From a virus, in the IMG/VR virus record IMGVR_UViG_3300021137_000127, positions 1 to 20,052 of that record: a DNA stretch of 20,052 nt; one strand, written 5' to 3'. Below are positions 1 to 6,917 of this stretch, piece after piece (the stretch's first letter is position 1; the number at the start of each line of letters is the position of its first letter). Under the pieces are notes generated by a model that made no database searches, had not been told where the DNA came from, and worked only from the letters and a program-made list of their open reading frames with translations. A program made the position numbers and the translations under genes.

Positions 1-1752
1 CGCGTTAAAAAGGAGGCCAGTCTTAACGATCTGGATCGGGCGCGGCGCGATGCCGGACTGGTGTTGTGCCAGGCGATTGAATCCGCGATGGCGCTGTCCA
101 GCTGCTCGGCAAAACATGCCATGCGTGAACTGTCTGAGCGCGTATTAGCCGGGGTCGCCCGTCCTGAATTGATTGAAGCGGCCGCAACGACCTATATCAA
201 GCCGCGCAAGACAGGACAAACACTAGCATCGCTGATTTCACGCCTACAAAAGATGTATGCCGCCTATATGCAAGGGCGCAGTGAAGGCGATATCGGGCGT
301 TATCTGGTGCCAGGAACACCTGAAAAATCCGGTTATAACCCGATCCATATCCATGCGTTCCTGATTTTTTATTGCCGTCCGACGCGGCCACCCGTCTCAG
401 AGGCGTGGCGCGCAGCACAAGGCTGGTTTGCAGCTCAAAGCCTGCCTTGTCCTGCGGTAGATACGTTCCATCGCATCGAAAAATCTTTGCCGGTTACGAT
501 CAAATACCGTGGCCGCATGACTGGATCCGAATGGCGCGGCCTGAAGGCTTATGTGGCGCGCGACGTATCGATGTTCCATACCAATGATATCTGGGTAGCG
601 GATGGACATAGCTTTAAAGCCAAGGTGCAACACCCGATTCATGGTCAACCATTTACACCGGAAATCACCGTGGTGCTTGACTGGGTTTCACGCAGAATTG
701 TTGGATGGTCGGTCGATTTGGCTGAATCCACCATCGCGGTATCGGCAGCCTTGCGCCATGCCGAGCAACAAACCCGCGCACGTCCGCTGGTGTTCTATTC
801 GGACAACGGATCGGGCGAAACCGGCAAGCTGATTGACTGCCCGATACACGGCACGCTGGCACGCCAGGGAATCACGCATGAAACCGGTATTCCGGGCAAT
901 CCACAGGCGCGCGGCATCATTGAACGCTCATGGCAAGTGACCTTGATCCCACTGGCGCGCACTTATCCGACCTGTACTTGGAAAGGCACGGATAAGGAGG
1001 CAACACGCAAGATGCTGGTCGGGCTGAACAAGAAAGACGGCACAGGCCGTTCGGTATTACCTACATGGAAACAGTTGCTGGACGACTGCGAACGCGTACT
1101 GGGGTGGGATGGTGAATACAACCGATTGCATTCACATCGTGAGCTAGATGACCGCACACCAACTGAAGAATATGCGAAAAAATTAGACCCAAATTCAGGG
1201 GCTTGCGGCCCTAGTGATGACGAGCTGGCTGTGTTGTGGATGCCGGAAGTGGGACGTACCCCGCAGCGCGGCGTGATCTCAATTTTTGGTAATGAATACG
1301 CCAATAGGATGCTGGTTGATGCACTAGAAGAGGGCGAAAAAGTGCGCGTCCGCTTCGACATTCACAATGCCGACAAGGTTTGGGTGTTGCGCATGGATGG
1401 CACTTTCCTTTGTGTAGCGGAATGGAACGCGCATAAACGTGCCGCCTTCCCAGTGGCTTATATGGATAAAAAGCGTCAGGAACGTGCCGACGGCAAGATC
1501 AAACGTGCGGTACGCGACATCAACGAGGCCAATGCTGAGCTGGGTAATGTGATTGAGGCGCAAGGCCAATTTACTCAGGATATTACTGATTTTATTGATT
1601 TAACACCCAAGGTCCCGGTTCGTGAGCAGACGGTTGAGGATTTCAGAGACGAACCGGAAGAAAAAGAGAAATTCATGACCGCAGAAGAGCAATTGATGTG
1701 GCTGTACGGCGGCGGGGAAGACCCAAGAACTAAGGATGTGGCCGTTAGCTAG
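1..1752 (+). CDS. A: Mu A-type DDE transposase, 5' end cut by the window
   Basis: Catalyses strand transfer of phage ends during integration and replicative transposition. The frame is open from base 1, so the start lies upstream; a GTG at 61 is internal, not the start. 583 residues are visible. The DDE triad can be read: Asp at 601-603 (context WVADGHSF), Asp at 802-804 (FYSDNGSG) and Glu at 922-924 (GIIERSW). The first two Asp are 67 residues apart, as in MuA D269/D336; D-to-E spacing is 40 here against 56 in MuA. By that alignment about 68 N-terminal residues are missing, giving a full protein near 650 residues (MuA is 663). The C-terminal part fits the beta-barrel and the charged, MuB-contacting tail. 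It is first in an early operon with the ATPase 67 bases downstream. Family assignment is very secure. Confidence 0.97.
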   Translation, partial: RVKKEASLNDLDRARRDAGLVLCQAIESAMALSSCSAKHAMRELSERVLAGVARPELIEAAATTYIKPRKTGQTLASLISRLQKMYAAYMQGRSEGDIGRYLVPGTPEKSGYNPIHIHAFLIFYCRPTRPPVSEAWRAAQGWFAAQSLPCPAVDTFHRIEKSLPVTIKYRGRMTGSEWRGLKAYVARDVSMFHTNDIWVADGHSFKAKVQHPIHGQPFTPEITVVLDWVSRRIVGWSVDLAESTIAVSAALRHAEQQTRARPLVFYSDNGSGETGKLIDCPIHGTLARQGITHETGIPGNPQARGIIERSWQVTLIPLARTYPTCTWKGTDKEATRKMLVGLNKKDGTGRSVLPTWKQLLDDCERVLGWDGEYNRLHSHRELDDRTPTEEYAKKLDPNSGACGPSDDELAVLWMPEVGRTPQRGVISIFGNEYANRMLVDALEEGEKVRVRFDIHNADKVWVLRMDGTFLCVAEWNAHKRAAFPVAYMDKKRQERADGKIKRAVRDINEANAELGNVIEAQGQFTQDITDFIDLTPKVPVREQTVEDFRDEPEEKEKFMTAEEQLMWLYGGGEDPRTKDVAVS

Positions 1753-1776
1753 TTACGAGCTAACCAACGGCCTTTT
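1740..1776 (+). terminator. Hairpin plus short T-run at the end of the transposase gene
   Basis: GGCCGTTAGCT (1740-1750) can pair with AGCTAA and CGGCC on the right arm (1758-1772) with a small bulge, and is followed by TTTT at 1773-1776. It overlaps the last codons of the transposase. The T-run is short and the ATPase gene starts 44 bases later, so partial termination or attenuation is more likely than a full stop. This is an inference from sequence only. Confidence 0.35.
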
Positions 1777-1784
1777 GTAGCAGA

Positions 1785-1806
1785 AGTAACCAGTAAGTAA
1801 CCACTA
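1785..1806 (+). repeat. Two tandem 11-bp repeats upstream of the ATPase gene
   Basis: AGTAACCAGTA (1785-1795) is followed directly by AGTAACCACTA (1796-1806), with one mismatch, just before the AGAGGA ribosome site of the ATPase gene. One helical turn of spacing could suit a paired protein-binding site, but no function is known. Confidence 0.5.
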
Positions 1807-1819
1807 AGAGGAATTGTAA

Positions 1820-2551
1820 ATGAAACAGCACTTTGTAGAAACCAGTAATCACCGCCTGTTTATCGGCAGCGTCGCTGCAGTTGAAAATCGCGGCAGCCCT
1901 GAGGCGTGTATTTTGCTGCTGACGGGTGAGCCAGGCACGGGTAAAAGCTGCACCGTGGACAATTGGGGCGCAGCGCGGGACGCGATTTATCTGGAAGGAA
2001 TCCCCGGCATGAGCCTGAGTTTTCTGCGCGACTATCTGGCTGATCAGACTGGCGTGATGGCGCGTGGAAAGTTCGATCAATACAAGGGAATGGTTGAGTT
2101 TTTCAAGATAAATCACCAGCCGATCATCCTGGATGAAGCGCAGCACGGGCTGCCCAACAAGGCCGAGTGCATCGAATACCTGCGTCGCATCGCTGAGCAA
2201 GCTAATACCTTACTGGTGTTGGTGTGCCACACCTCCGAGAAACACCGTTTTTCCGAACACCGTCTGGCACACGTCGCCACCCGCGTATCGGCAGCGCCAG
2301 AACTCAAGCCTGCCACCGTGGCCGATTGTGCGGCATATCTCGCTGAGTTGTGCGAAGTGGGCACTGATCAGAGCATCGCGCAGCAGGTGTTCGAGCAGTC
2401 ACGCGGACGCTATCGCCTGATGAGCAACGCTTGCCGCACGCTGGAAGTGATCGGCGAAAAGAAGAATAAAACCGAGCTGATCGCCGCAGATATCAAGGGT
2501 ATCCGGCTGTGTGAAGACGCGATGAAGAGCCTGAAACGGGAGGCAAAGTAA
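1820..2551 (+). CDS. B: MuB-type AAA+ transposition target ATPase (short form)
   Basis: An ATP-dependent DNA-binding protein expected to select target DNA and activate the transposase. Of its 243 residues, Walker A is GEPGTGKS (36-43), Walker B is PIILDEAQHG (101-110, DE at 105-106), and a sensor-like VLVCHTSEKHRF follows. MuB is 312 residues with an N-terminal helix-turn-helix before its Walker A. Here only about 35 residues precede Walker A, and there is no room upstream (67 bases after the transposase stop), so that N-terminal domain is absent. The ATG at 1820 has AGAGGA eight bases upstream. The stop overlaps the next gene by one base (TAATG). Confidence 0.93.
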   Translation: MKQHFVETSNHRLFIGSVAAVENRGSPEACILLLTGEPGTGKSCTVDNWGAARDAIYLEGIPGMSLSFLRDYLADQTGVMARGKFDQYKGMVEFFKINHQPIILDEAQHGLPNKAECIEYLRRIAEQANTLLVLVCHTSEKHRFSEHRLAHVATRVSAAPELKPATVADCAAYLAELCEVGTDQSIAQQVFEQSRGRYRLMSNACRTLEVIGEKKNKTELIAADIKGIRLCEDAMKSLKREAK

Positions 2552-2913
2552 TGTCCCGTAAAGGTCAAATCTCCCCGCGTACCGTCACGACCGGACTACG
2601 TCCGCGCGCCTGGTGGGTGATGCGCAAGCGTATCAATTTTACGGTGCAGGATCTGCTGGCCACGCTGGCGGACGGGACAGAACGTGATGCGATCGGAAAT
2701 CTCGGCAAGTACATCCGCGCACTGGAAAAAGCCGGAATCGTTAAGCGCGAAGCCAATCGGCAAGCAGGCACCGCCCTAACCAGCCCAGGCATGCTGCGCT
2801 ACCAGCTCGTCATCAATGCCGGTCGTAAAGCCCCGGTATGGCGTGCCAAAAACAATACGGTGTATGACCCAAACAGCGATACGGTGTACCCAATGGAGCT
2901 ATGCAATGAATGA
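2551..2913 (+). CDS. Small early protein, winged-helix-like
   Basis: A basic protein of 120 residues. The middle (about 30-85) reads as a winged-helix fold: helix with VQDLLATLADGTERDAIGN, then a KYIRALEKAGIVKRE recognition-type helix and a wing ending in YQLVINAG. The N-terminal segment is rich in Arg/Lys. Its start codon overlaps the ATPase stop (TAATG), so it is translationally coupled. Proteins of this type often follow the ATPase gene in Mu-like phages. DNA binding is inferred; the function is not known. Confidence 0.8.
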   Translation: MSRKGQISPRTVTTGLRPRAWWVMRKRINFTVQDLLATLADGTERDAIGNLGKYIRALEKAGIVKREANRQAGTALTSPGMLRYQLVINAGRKAPVWRAKNNTVYDPNSDTVYPMELCNE

Positions 2914-3229
2914 CGCTCACACTTTTGATCTTTGCCGGGTGGCGGTTGATGCCAGCAGCATGACCGCTGTCGCTGAAGCAATTGGATACTCGCGCACAGC
3001 GATTTCACTGTATCTGTCCGGCAAGTACGGCGCAGGCGTGGAAAAGTTGGAAGCGGCCATTCTGGCGCGTTACGACATCTACCCATGCACGCATAACAAC
3101 ATTGAAATCAGTGGCCCAGACTGCCAGCGCCGCGCGACCGCACCACGTCCCTTCGGTGGTCGTGCCAAGGAAGCGCACTGGCTGGCCTGCCAGGTATGCC
3201 CACACAACAAGTCTGGAGATAAATCATGA
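2906..3229 (+). CDS. Small HTH protein with four-Cys tail
   Basis: I chose the ATG at 2906 (107 residues) over an upstream in-frame ATG at 2816, because 2906 has GGAG seven bases upstream and a short overlap with the preceding gene. Residues about 18-40 (MTAVAEAIGYSRTAISLYLS) form a Cro/LacI-style helix-turn-helix. The tail holds Cys61, Cys73, Cys95 and Cys98 (CTH, CQRR, CQVCPH), a pattern I recognise from phage regulators where a C-x(n)-C...HW-x-AC-x-x-CP tail follows the HTH. It could bind metal. Its role is probably regulatory or replication-related in the early operon; the target is unknown. Confidence 0.85.
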   Translation: MNDAHTFDLCRVAVDASSMTAVAEAIGYSRTAISLYLSGKYGAGVEKLEAAILARYDIYPCTHNNIEISGPDCQRRATAPRPFGGRAKEAHWLACQVCPHNKSGDKS

Positions 3230-3531
3230 ACAATTTGCCACAACAGCAATTCGTTAAATCCTACGCAGGCTACGTCAGTCAGGCCGTGCGACTCAACACC
3301 GCACTACGGGCTGATTACTGCAAAAAATGGCTTAAATCACAAGGTTTTGAAGTCATGTACGTGCTTCCTGGTATGGATAAGCCACGTGTCTTTATCAAAA
3401 ACAGCCCGTTGTGCGACAAGTTGGATGGCGCGGTGCATCGCTTTGAACGCTGTGCCGGTGTTGAGCGTCGCTACTGGTTTGCTATTCGTCACAATTGTGA
3501 AGTGCGCTGGAATGATGCGGAGGTGCAGTGA
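3226..3531 (+). CDS. Hypothetical early protein, 101 residues
   Basis: I do not recognise the family. The start overlaps the previous stop as ATGA, with a GGAGAT ribosome site. The protein is basic in the first half, and the middle could form a small alpha/beta domain (FEVMYVLPGMDKPRVFI). It has three further Cys residues (CDKL, RCAG, HNCEV) after Cys32. It ends in a TGATG overlap with the next ORF, so it is embedded in a tightly coupled string of genes. Confidence 0.75.
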   Translation: MNNLPQQQFVKSYAGYVSQAVRLNTALRADYCKKWLKSQGFEVMYVLPGMDKPRVFIKNSPLCDKLDGAVHRFERCAGVERRYWFAIRHNCEVRWNDAEVQ

Positions 3532-3701
3532 TGTATATCCACGAGGAAATCATACAGAGCATGGCGCGCTTGCAGAAAAAACACGACCTGACTAAGACCG
3601 AAGTGGTCGCAGAAATGGCGCAAGCCATACACGTCATGCTGGAAATGATTGAGCCGTCATTAAAGGCTATCAGCGCTTATTTTGAAAGGAATGGGAAATG
3701 A
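3531..3701 (+). CDS. Very small helical early protein, 56 residues
   Basis: Too short for routine ORF calls but well supported: a GGAGGT ribosome site six bases before the ATG, TGATG overlap upstream and ATGA overlap downstream. The peptide is almost wholly helical with Met-rich amphipathic repeats (MARLQKKHDL, VVAEMAQAIHVMLEMIEPSLKAI), as in a small dimerising protein. Function unknown. Confidence 0.7.
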   Translation: MYIHEEIIQSMARLQKKHDLTKTEVVAEMAQAIHVMLEMIEPSLKAISAYFERNGK

Positions 3702-3997
3702 AAATCACCCCAATTAATCAACCTGGTCGAATCTTGCTGGCATTACGCGCAGGTCGAATGGACGCAGCTCAGATAACTGAGAAATTTTCATTTGCGTACG
3801 CATGGATGTCTCGCCTGATCGCAGCGGGACTCATTGAAAGAAATGAGGATTTTGTTGTGAGCATTACGCCAGCTGGTCGGGCTGTATGCCCGAACCGTCG
3901 CGATGCCCAACTTGAACCAATGCACACCGGCAAGACCAGCAAGAGTCGCGCACACGGATGGTCGTCAACACGCCAGCAGCAAGGAGTATCGGCATGA
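3698..3997 (+). CDS. Small winged-helix-like protein
   Basis: 99 residues. Residues about 10-58 match a winged-helix layout: GRILLALRAGRMDAAQITEKF, a second helix with AYAWMSRLIAAGLIER, then a beta wing (DFVVSITPAGRAV). The C-terminal third is basic and low in hydrophobics, probably flexible. It is coupled on both sides by ATGA overlaps. A DNA-binding role in early control is inferred only. Confidence 0.72.
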   Translation: MKITPINQPGRILLALRAGRMDAAQITEKFSFAYAWMSRLIAAGLIERNEDFVVSITPAGRAVCPNRRDAQLEPMHTGKTSKSRAHGWSSTRQQQGVSA

Positions 3998-4203
3998 GTA
4001 CAGAAAACCTATGTTCCTGGCAATTCGATATGGCGGTAACGATGGCCAGCTTGGCAGCCGAATTGGACGATAAAAAGGGCGATATTGATGCGTTCCTGTT
4101 CCAGACAATCGAACTGGTGAGCAAGATGCATGAAATGGCGCAGCGGCTTGCCGGTGATCGTGCAGGCGAGATTTATGCGCCAGATGATGAGGAGGTCGCA
4201 TGA
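3994..4203 (+). CDS. Hypothetical small acidic protein
   Basis: 69 residues from the ATG at 3994, preferred over the in-frame ATG at 3958 because AAGGAG (3981-3986) sits seven bases before it and it forms an ATGA overlap. Strongly acidic, largely helical, ending in PDDEEVA. No recognised domain. The next gene starts inside its stop (ATGA). Confidence 0.7.
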   Translation: MSTENLCSWQFDMAVTMASLAAELDDKKGDIDAFLFQTIELVSKMHEMAQRLAGDRAGEIYAPDDEEVA

Positions 4204-4430
4204 ATCCGATTCCACGCCCTACCGTCACCACCAGCGGAGTGCATCTGAAGATGGCGTTACATGCCTTTCGCAAAGCTGGAACCCGTGAGGATTGCATTGC
4301 GATCGCTGAGAAACATAAGCCGTACATGCTGGATGCCGACATCAAACAGATGCGGATCTCATTTAGGAATTTGCAACAAACCCAAAGCTACCATGAAACA
4401 CCAACGCCAGCGGAAACGCAGACACCTTAA
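4200..4430 (+). CDS. Hypothetical early protein, 76 residues
   Basis: The ATG is within an ATGA overlap and has GAGGAGG just upstream. The core (HLKMALHAFRKAGTREDCIAIAEKHKP read in two parts) is helical and the tail is Thr/Pro-rich, probably unstructured. No family recognised. It is the last of the short early genes before gam. Confidence 0.7.
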   Translation: MNPIPRPTVTTSGVHLKMALHAFRKAGTREDCIAIAEKHKPYMLDADIKQMRISFRNLQQTQSYHETPTPAETQTP

Positions 4431-4465
4431 TTTCTACCACTTAACCCGACAAAAGGAGCAACAAA

Positions 4466-4990
4466 ATGGCTACACCCTCAAAAACTCGCCTCAAAGCAAA
4501 GGCGCAACTCTATGTGCCGCAAAATCGCGATGAGGCTGCCGCTGAAATCCGCAAGATAGGCGACCTGCAACGCGAATTTTTCCGCGCGCAGGCGGCGATG
4601 AATGACGATATCGCCGTCATTACAGCCAGTGCGCAGCCCGTACTGGAAGAGATCAAGACGCAGATCACCAGTCTGCAAGAGGCCGTGCAAGGCTACTGCG
4701 AAGCCAATCGAGACGACTTGACCAACGGCGGTAAGGTGAAGACGGCCAACCTCATTACCGGCGAAGTGCAGTGGCGGCAACGTCCGCCCAGCGTGCGTGT
4801 CTCCAAGTCGGAGCTGGTGCTTGAAACGCTGGCACGATTAGGTCTGATGCGCTTCATTCGCACCAAGGAAGAGGTAAATAAGGATGCCATTCTGGACGAG
4901 CCTAATGCTGTGCGCGGTGTGGCTGGACTGACTATCGTGACCGGTGTTGAGGATTTTGTGATCACACCTTTTGAACAAGAGGCCGCGTAA
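4466..4990 (+). CDS. gam: Host-nuclease inhibitor Gam
   Basis: Mu Gam binds double-strand DNA ends and blocks exonucleases, and is a bacterial Ku-like protein. The 174 residues equal the Mu Gam length. Family hallmarks are visible: VPQNRDEAAAEIRKIGDLQRE, AAMNDDIA, a coiled coil at about 30-80, then CEANRDDLTNGGKVKTANL, TGEVQWRQRPPSV, LGLMRFIRTKEEVNKDAIL and the EDFVITPFE end. The ATG has AAAAGGAG upstream after a 35-base gap. Confidence 0.96.
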   Translation: MATPSKTRLKAKAQLYVPQNRDEAAAEIRKIGDLQREFFRAQAAMNDDIAVITASAQPVLEEIKTQITSLQEAVQGYCEANRDDLTNGGKVKTANLITGEVQWRQRPPSVRVSKSELVLETLARLGLMRFIRTKEEVNKDAILDEPNAVRGVAGLTIVTGVEDFVITPFEQEAA

Positions 4991-5048
4991 TAGCGTGGTT
5001 CGTGCAATTAATTGTTTTCAATGCATTATTTACCCTAAGGAGTTTCAA

Positions 5049-5339
5049 ATGAACCAAAAAGAACTGATCGACGCAATACAAAAACATCAATGCAGCAGCC
5101 TGACCAAGGATGCTATCAAGCAAACATTGGAAGGATTAGCTGCGGTAACTCAGATCGCATTCCAGAAAGGCGAAGGCGCTGAAGTGACCTTGCCCGGCAT
5201 CGGCAAAATTAGCGTCAAGCAGAGTGCGGCACGCATCGGGCGCAATCCGGCCACGGGTGCAGAAATATCAATCCCAGCCAGAAACAAGCCGCATTTCAGT
5301 GCAGCCAAGGCGTTGAAAGACGCGGCAATGTCTAACTAA
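5049..5339 (+). CDS. HU/IHF-family DNA-bending protein
   Basis: 96 residues from the ATG at 5049, which has AAGGAG before it; an in-frame codon at 4971 lies inside gam and is rejected. The fold markers are the helical N-half (KELIDAIQKH, KQTLEGLAAVTQIAFQKGE), VTLPGIGKISVKQ, the DNA-arm motif RIGRNPATG (62-70, tip Pro67) and IPARNKPHFSAAKALKDA. HU and IHF bend DNA in Mu transpososome assembly, and a phage copy beside gam would fit that job, by inference. The 58-base leader is AT-rich and may hold a promoter, but I see no convincing -35/-10 pair. Confidence 0.93.
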   Translation: MNQKELIDAIQKHQCSSLTKDAIKQTLEGLAAVTQIAFQKGEGAEVTLPGIGKISVKQSAARIGRNPATGAEISIPARNKPHFSAAKALKDAAMSN

Positions 5340-5388
5340 ACCATCGCTTCCAGCCCGTTAGAAGTAGCGGGCTGCGAGAGACGGTTTA
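5337..5388 (+). other. Long imperfect hairpin after the HU gene
   Basis: A 21-base left arm (5337-5357) pairs with 5368-5388. TAAACC/GGTTTA forms the base and a perfect CAGCCCG/CGGGCTG the tip, with three mismatches and one G-T pair between, and a 10-base loop. It begins on the HU stop codon. A TTTT run lies eight bases after it (5396-5399), too far for a clean intrinsic terminator, so an RNA-processing or stability element is as likely. TTTAACGAAA (5385-5394) recurs as TTAAACGAAA (5416-5425). Confidence 0.6.
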
Positions 5389-5436
5389 ACGAAACTTTTA
5401 CGGGTTAAATGCCTGTTAAACGAAAGTGAGCATGAA

Positions 5437-5868
5437 ATGAGCAACCCATACCCATCCAAATTCAAACAAGCCGATCTTGCCCGACGCGAGATCCAGTTGA
5501 TCCACGTCGCCCGACAGAAAGTGAGCATGGATGAGGATACCTATCGCGCGCTGCTGCATGACCGTTTCGGCGTGGCCAGCAGCAAGGATATGGACTGGAA
5601 ACAGCGTAAAGAGCTGCTCGATCACTTCAAGACGCTGGGTTTCAAATCAACGGCGTCAACGCGCCCTGCCCCGGCCAAGGATAAAGTCGCGCAGGTCAGT
5701 AAAATCCGCGCGCTGCTGATCGCCCTGGACAACAAGCCAGATGCCTACGCCGACGGCATGTCGAAGCACATGTTCAAGATTGATCGCTTCGAGTGGTGTA
5801 CTGGCGCGCAGCTGGGAAAGATCATCGCTGCGCTAGAATACGCAAAAAATAAGGCAGAAACAAAATGA
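5437..5868 (+). CDS. gemA: GemA / Mu gp16-family protein (DUF1018)
   Basis: 143 residues. Recognised by the family pattern: ARREIQLIHVARQKVSMDED, YRALLHDRFGV, SSKDM, RKELLDHFKTLGF, then SKIRALLIALDN and a helical end with GAQLGKIIAALE. Mu GemA modulates host gene expression and DNA topology early in infection; this family is also called BcepMu gp16-like. It is followed by mor with an ATGA overlap, the usual order in Mu relatives. Confidence 0.9.
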   Translation: MSNPYPSKFKQADLARREIQLIHVARQKVSMDEDTYRALLHDRFGVASSKDMDWKQRKELLDHFKTLGFKSTASTRPAPAKDKVAQVSKIRALLIALDNKPDAYADGMSKHMFKIDRFEWCTGAQLGKIIAALEYAKNKAETK

Positions 5869-6260
5869 ATTTGAACGAATCTGATTTACACCTGTTGCCG
5901 CCCTCTATGCAATGGCTGGCCAAGGCCATCGGCCTGACCGCCGCGATGAAGCTGGTTAAAATGCACGGCGGCGGAACGCCGATTTATATCCCAATGACGG
6001 CGCAGTTGGATCATCGCTTGTTATATCTGATCGGTATGGAAGCCTTTGCCGCGCTGGTATCTGAATACGGCGGCGATTATCTGGAAATCGCCCGCTGTGA
6101 AAAAGCAGCTCGGGTGCTGATTTATCGTGAAATTCGCCGCGAATATGCCGAAGGGACGCCACAAAACACCCTGGCGCTGAAATATGAATTCACTACCCGG
6201 CACATCCGTGACATTCTGAATAGCGAAATTGAAGATGACATGCAGGTCGGGTTGTTTTAA
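5865..6260 (+). CDS. mor: Mor-type middle/late transcription activator
   Basis: 131 residues (Mu Mor is 129). The N-terminal part is the dimerisation region (PPSMQWLAKAIGLTAAMKLV, then GGGTPIYIPM). The C-terminal helix-turn-helix reads NTLALKYEFTTRHIRDIL at about 100-117. Mor/C proteins bind dyads near -43 and recruit RNA polymerase to promoters with poor -35 boxes. It is the only Mor/C-family protein in the window, so it is the best candidate to drive both late promoters found at 6861 and 15156. Confidence 0.94.
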   Translation: MNLNESDLHLLPPSMQWLAKAIGLTAAMKLVKMHGGGTPIYIPMTAQLDHRLLYLIGMEAFAALVSEYGGDYLEIARCEKAARVLIYREIRREYAEGTPQNTLALKYEFTTRHIRDILNSEIEDDMQVGLF

Positions 6261-6287
6261 GGTGTAAGTTTTCAAAGGGGAAACGAT

Positions 6288-6797
6288 ATGAAAAAGCTAC
6301 TTTTTACGGCGTTAATAGCATTAATACTAGCTGGCTGTGGGAAGGATGTAGCGCCAACAGCAACGAATACAGGAATTACATATAACGCTCTTGTTAATGG
6401 CATCTCATTACCGATGAGCCAGATACAAAATACTGTTGATGGAACCGCAATGTCGGGAAATGTTAAAAACCAAGATGGCGGATTACTTACCCTATATGCC
6501 GCTATCGATCATGGATTCGTTACTAAGGCTAGATTGGTGATAATGCCATCAGCGAAAGGCAATTTGCCATCTGATGCATCCAACTTAAAAACGATGATTC
6601 AAATTCTTGGAAATGCGGCACCAACATGGGGCAATAGGCAAGACTGGTTTATATCTGCGTTCAGTAGCGCACACACTACTCCAAATACAAAAGTTATCGG
6701 AATGCATATGGGAAATGAGTTTTCTATAATAGAAGTTCCTGAATTAAGAAGTTTTGAGCTTGAAATATCTCCAGCGAAGATCGATAGTGCCAAATAG
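6288..6797 (+). CDS. Predicted outer-membrane lipoprotein, accessory (moron-like) gene
   Basis: 169 residues. The N-terminus is a lipoprotein signal: MKK, a hydrophobic stretch, and LAGC with the lipidated Cys at 17; Gly18 (not Asp) argues for the outer membrane. The rest is a soluble periplasmic domain I do not recognise. Base use differs from its neighbours: clearly AT-rich, with eight ATA codons and AGA/AGG Arg codons. It has its own AAAGGGG ribosome site and an intrinsic terminator just after. The slot is where Mu carries C. Changing the infected cell surface, for example superinfection exclusion, is a fair guess but unproven. Confidence 0.88.
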   Translation: MKKLLFTALIALILAGCGKDVAPTATNTGITYNALVNGISLPMSQIQNTVDGTAMSGNVKNQDGGLLTLYAAIDHGFVTKARLVIMPSAKGNLPSDASNLKTMIQILGNAAPTWGNRQDWFISAFSSAHTTPNTKVIGMHMGNEFSIIEVPELRSFELEISPAKIDSAK

Positions 6798-6831
6798 CCT
6801 ATTGTAATTTACCTGTAAAGCGAATTCATCC

Positions 6832-6856
6832 AAGCCCCGCCTAGTGCGGGGTTTTT
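6832..6856 (+). terminator. Strong intrinsic terminator
   Basis: CCCCGC (6835-6840), five-base loop CTAGT, GCGGGG (6846-6851), extended by AAG/TTT, then a run of five T (6852-6856). It closes the early operon plus lipoprotein gene and sits immediately upstream of the first late-promoter box, insulating late from early transcription. Confidence 0.9.
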
Positions 6857-6860
6857 CGTT

Positions 6861-6917
6861 TACCCCGGAACCCCTTCTGCCTTATCCCGCCTCGCGCGCA
6901 CGCGTACATTACGCGTC
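6861..6917 (+). promoter_or_regulatory. Predicted activator-dependent late promoter (Plys position)
   Basis: Upstream box TACCCCGGAACCCC (6861-6874), then CTTA at 6881-6884 and a -10-like TACATT (6905-6910). The -35 position is poor (TTATCC, 6882-6887, 17-base spacer), as in Mor/C-activated promoters. A half dyad CGGA-N6-TCTG (6866-6879) is centred near -45 if transcription starts at 6918. The same box, spacing and -10 offset recur before gene I at 15156. The predicted start falls on or next to the ATG at 6918. Confidence 0.7.

Noticed and set aside
963-1361. Minus-strand frame of 132 Ser-rich residues
   Set aside because: Opposite the transposase; Ser/Arg-rich composition is an artefact of the reverse frame.
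4971-5048. Longer HU protein starting inside gam
   Set aside because: ATG 5049 has a proper ribosome site and gives the standard HU length.
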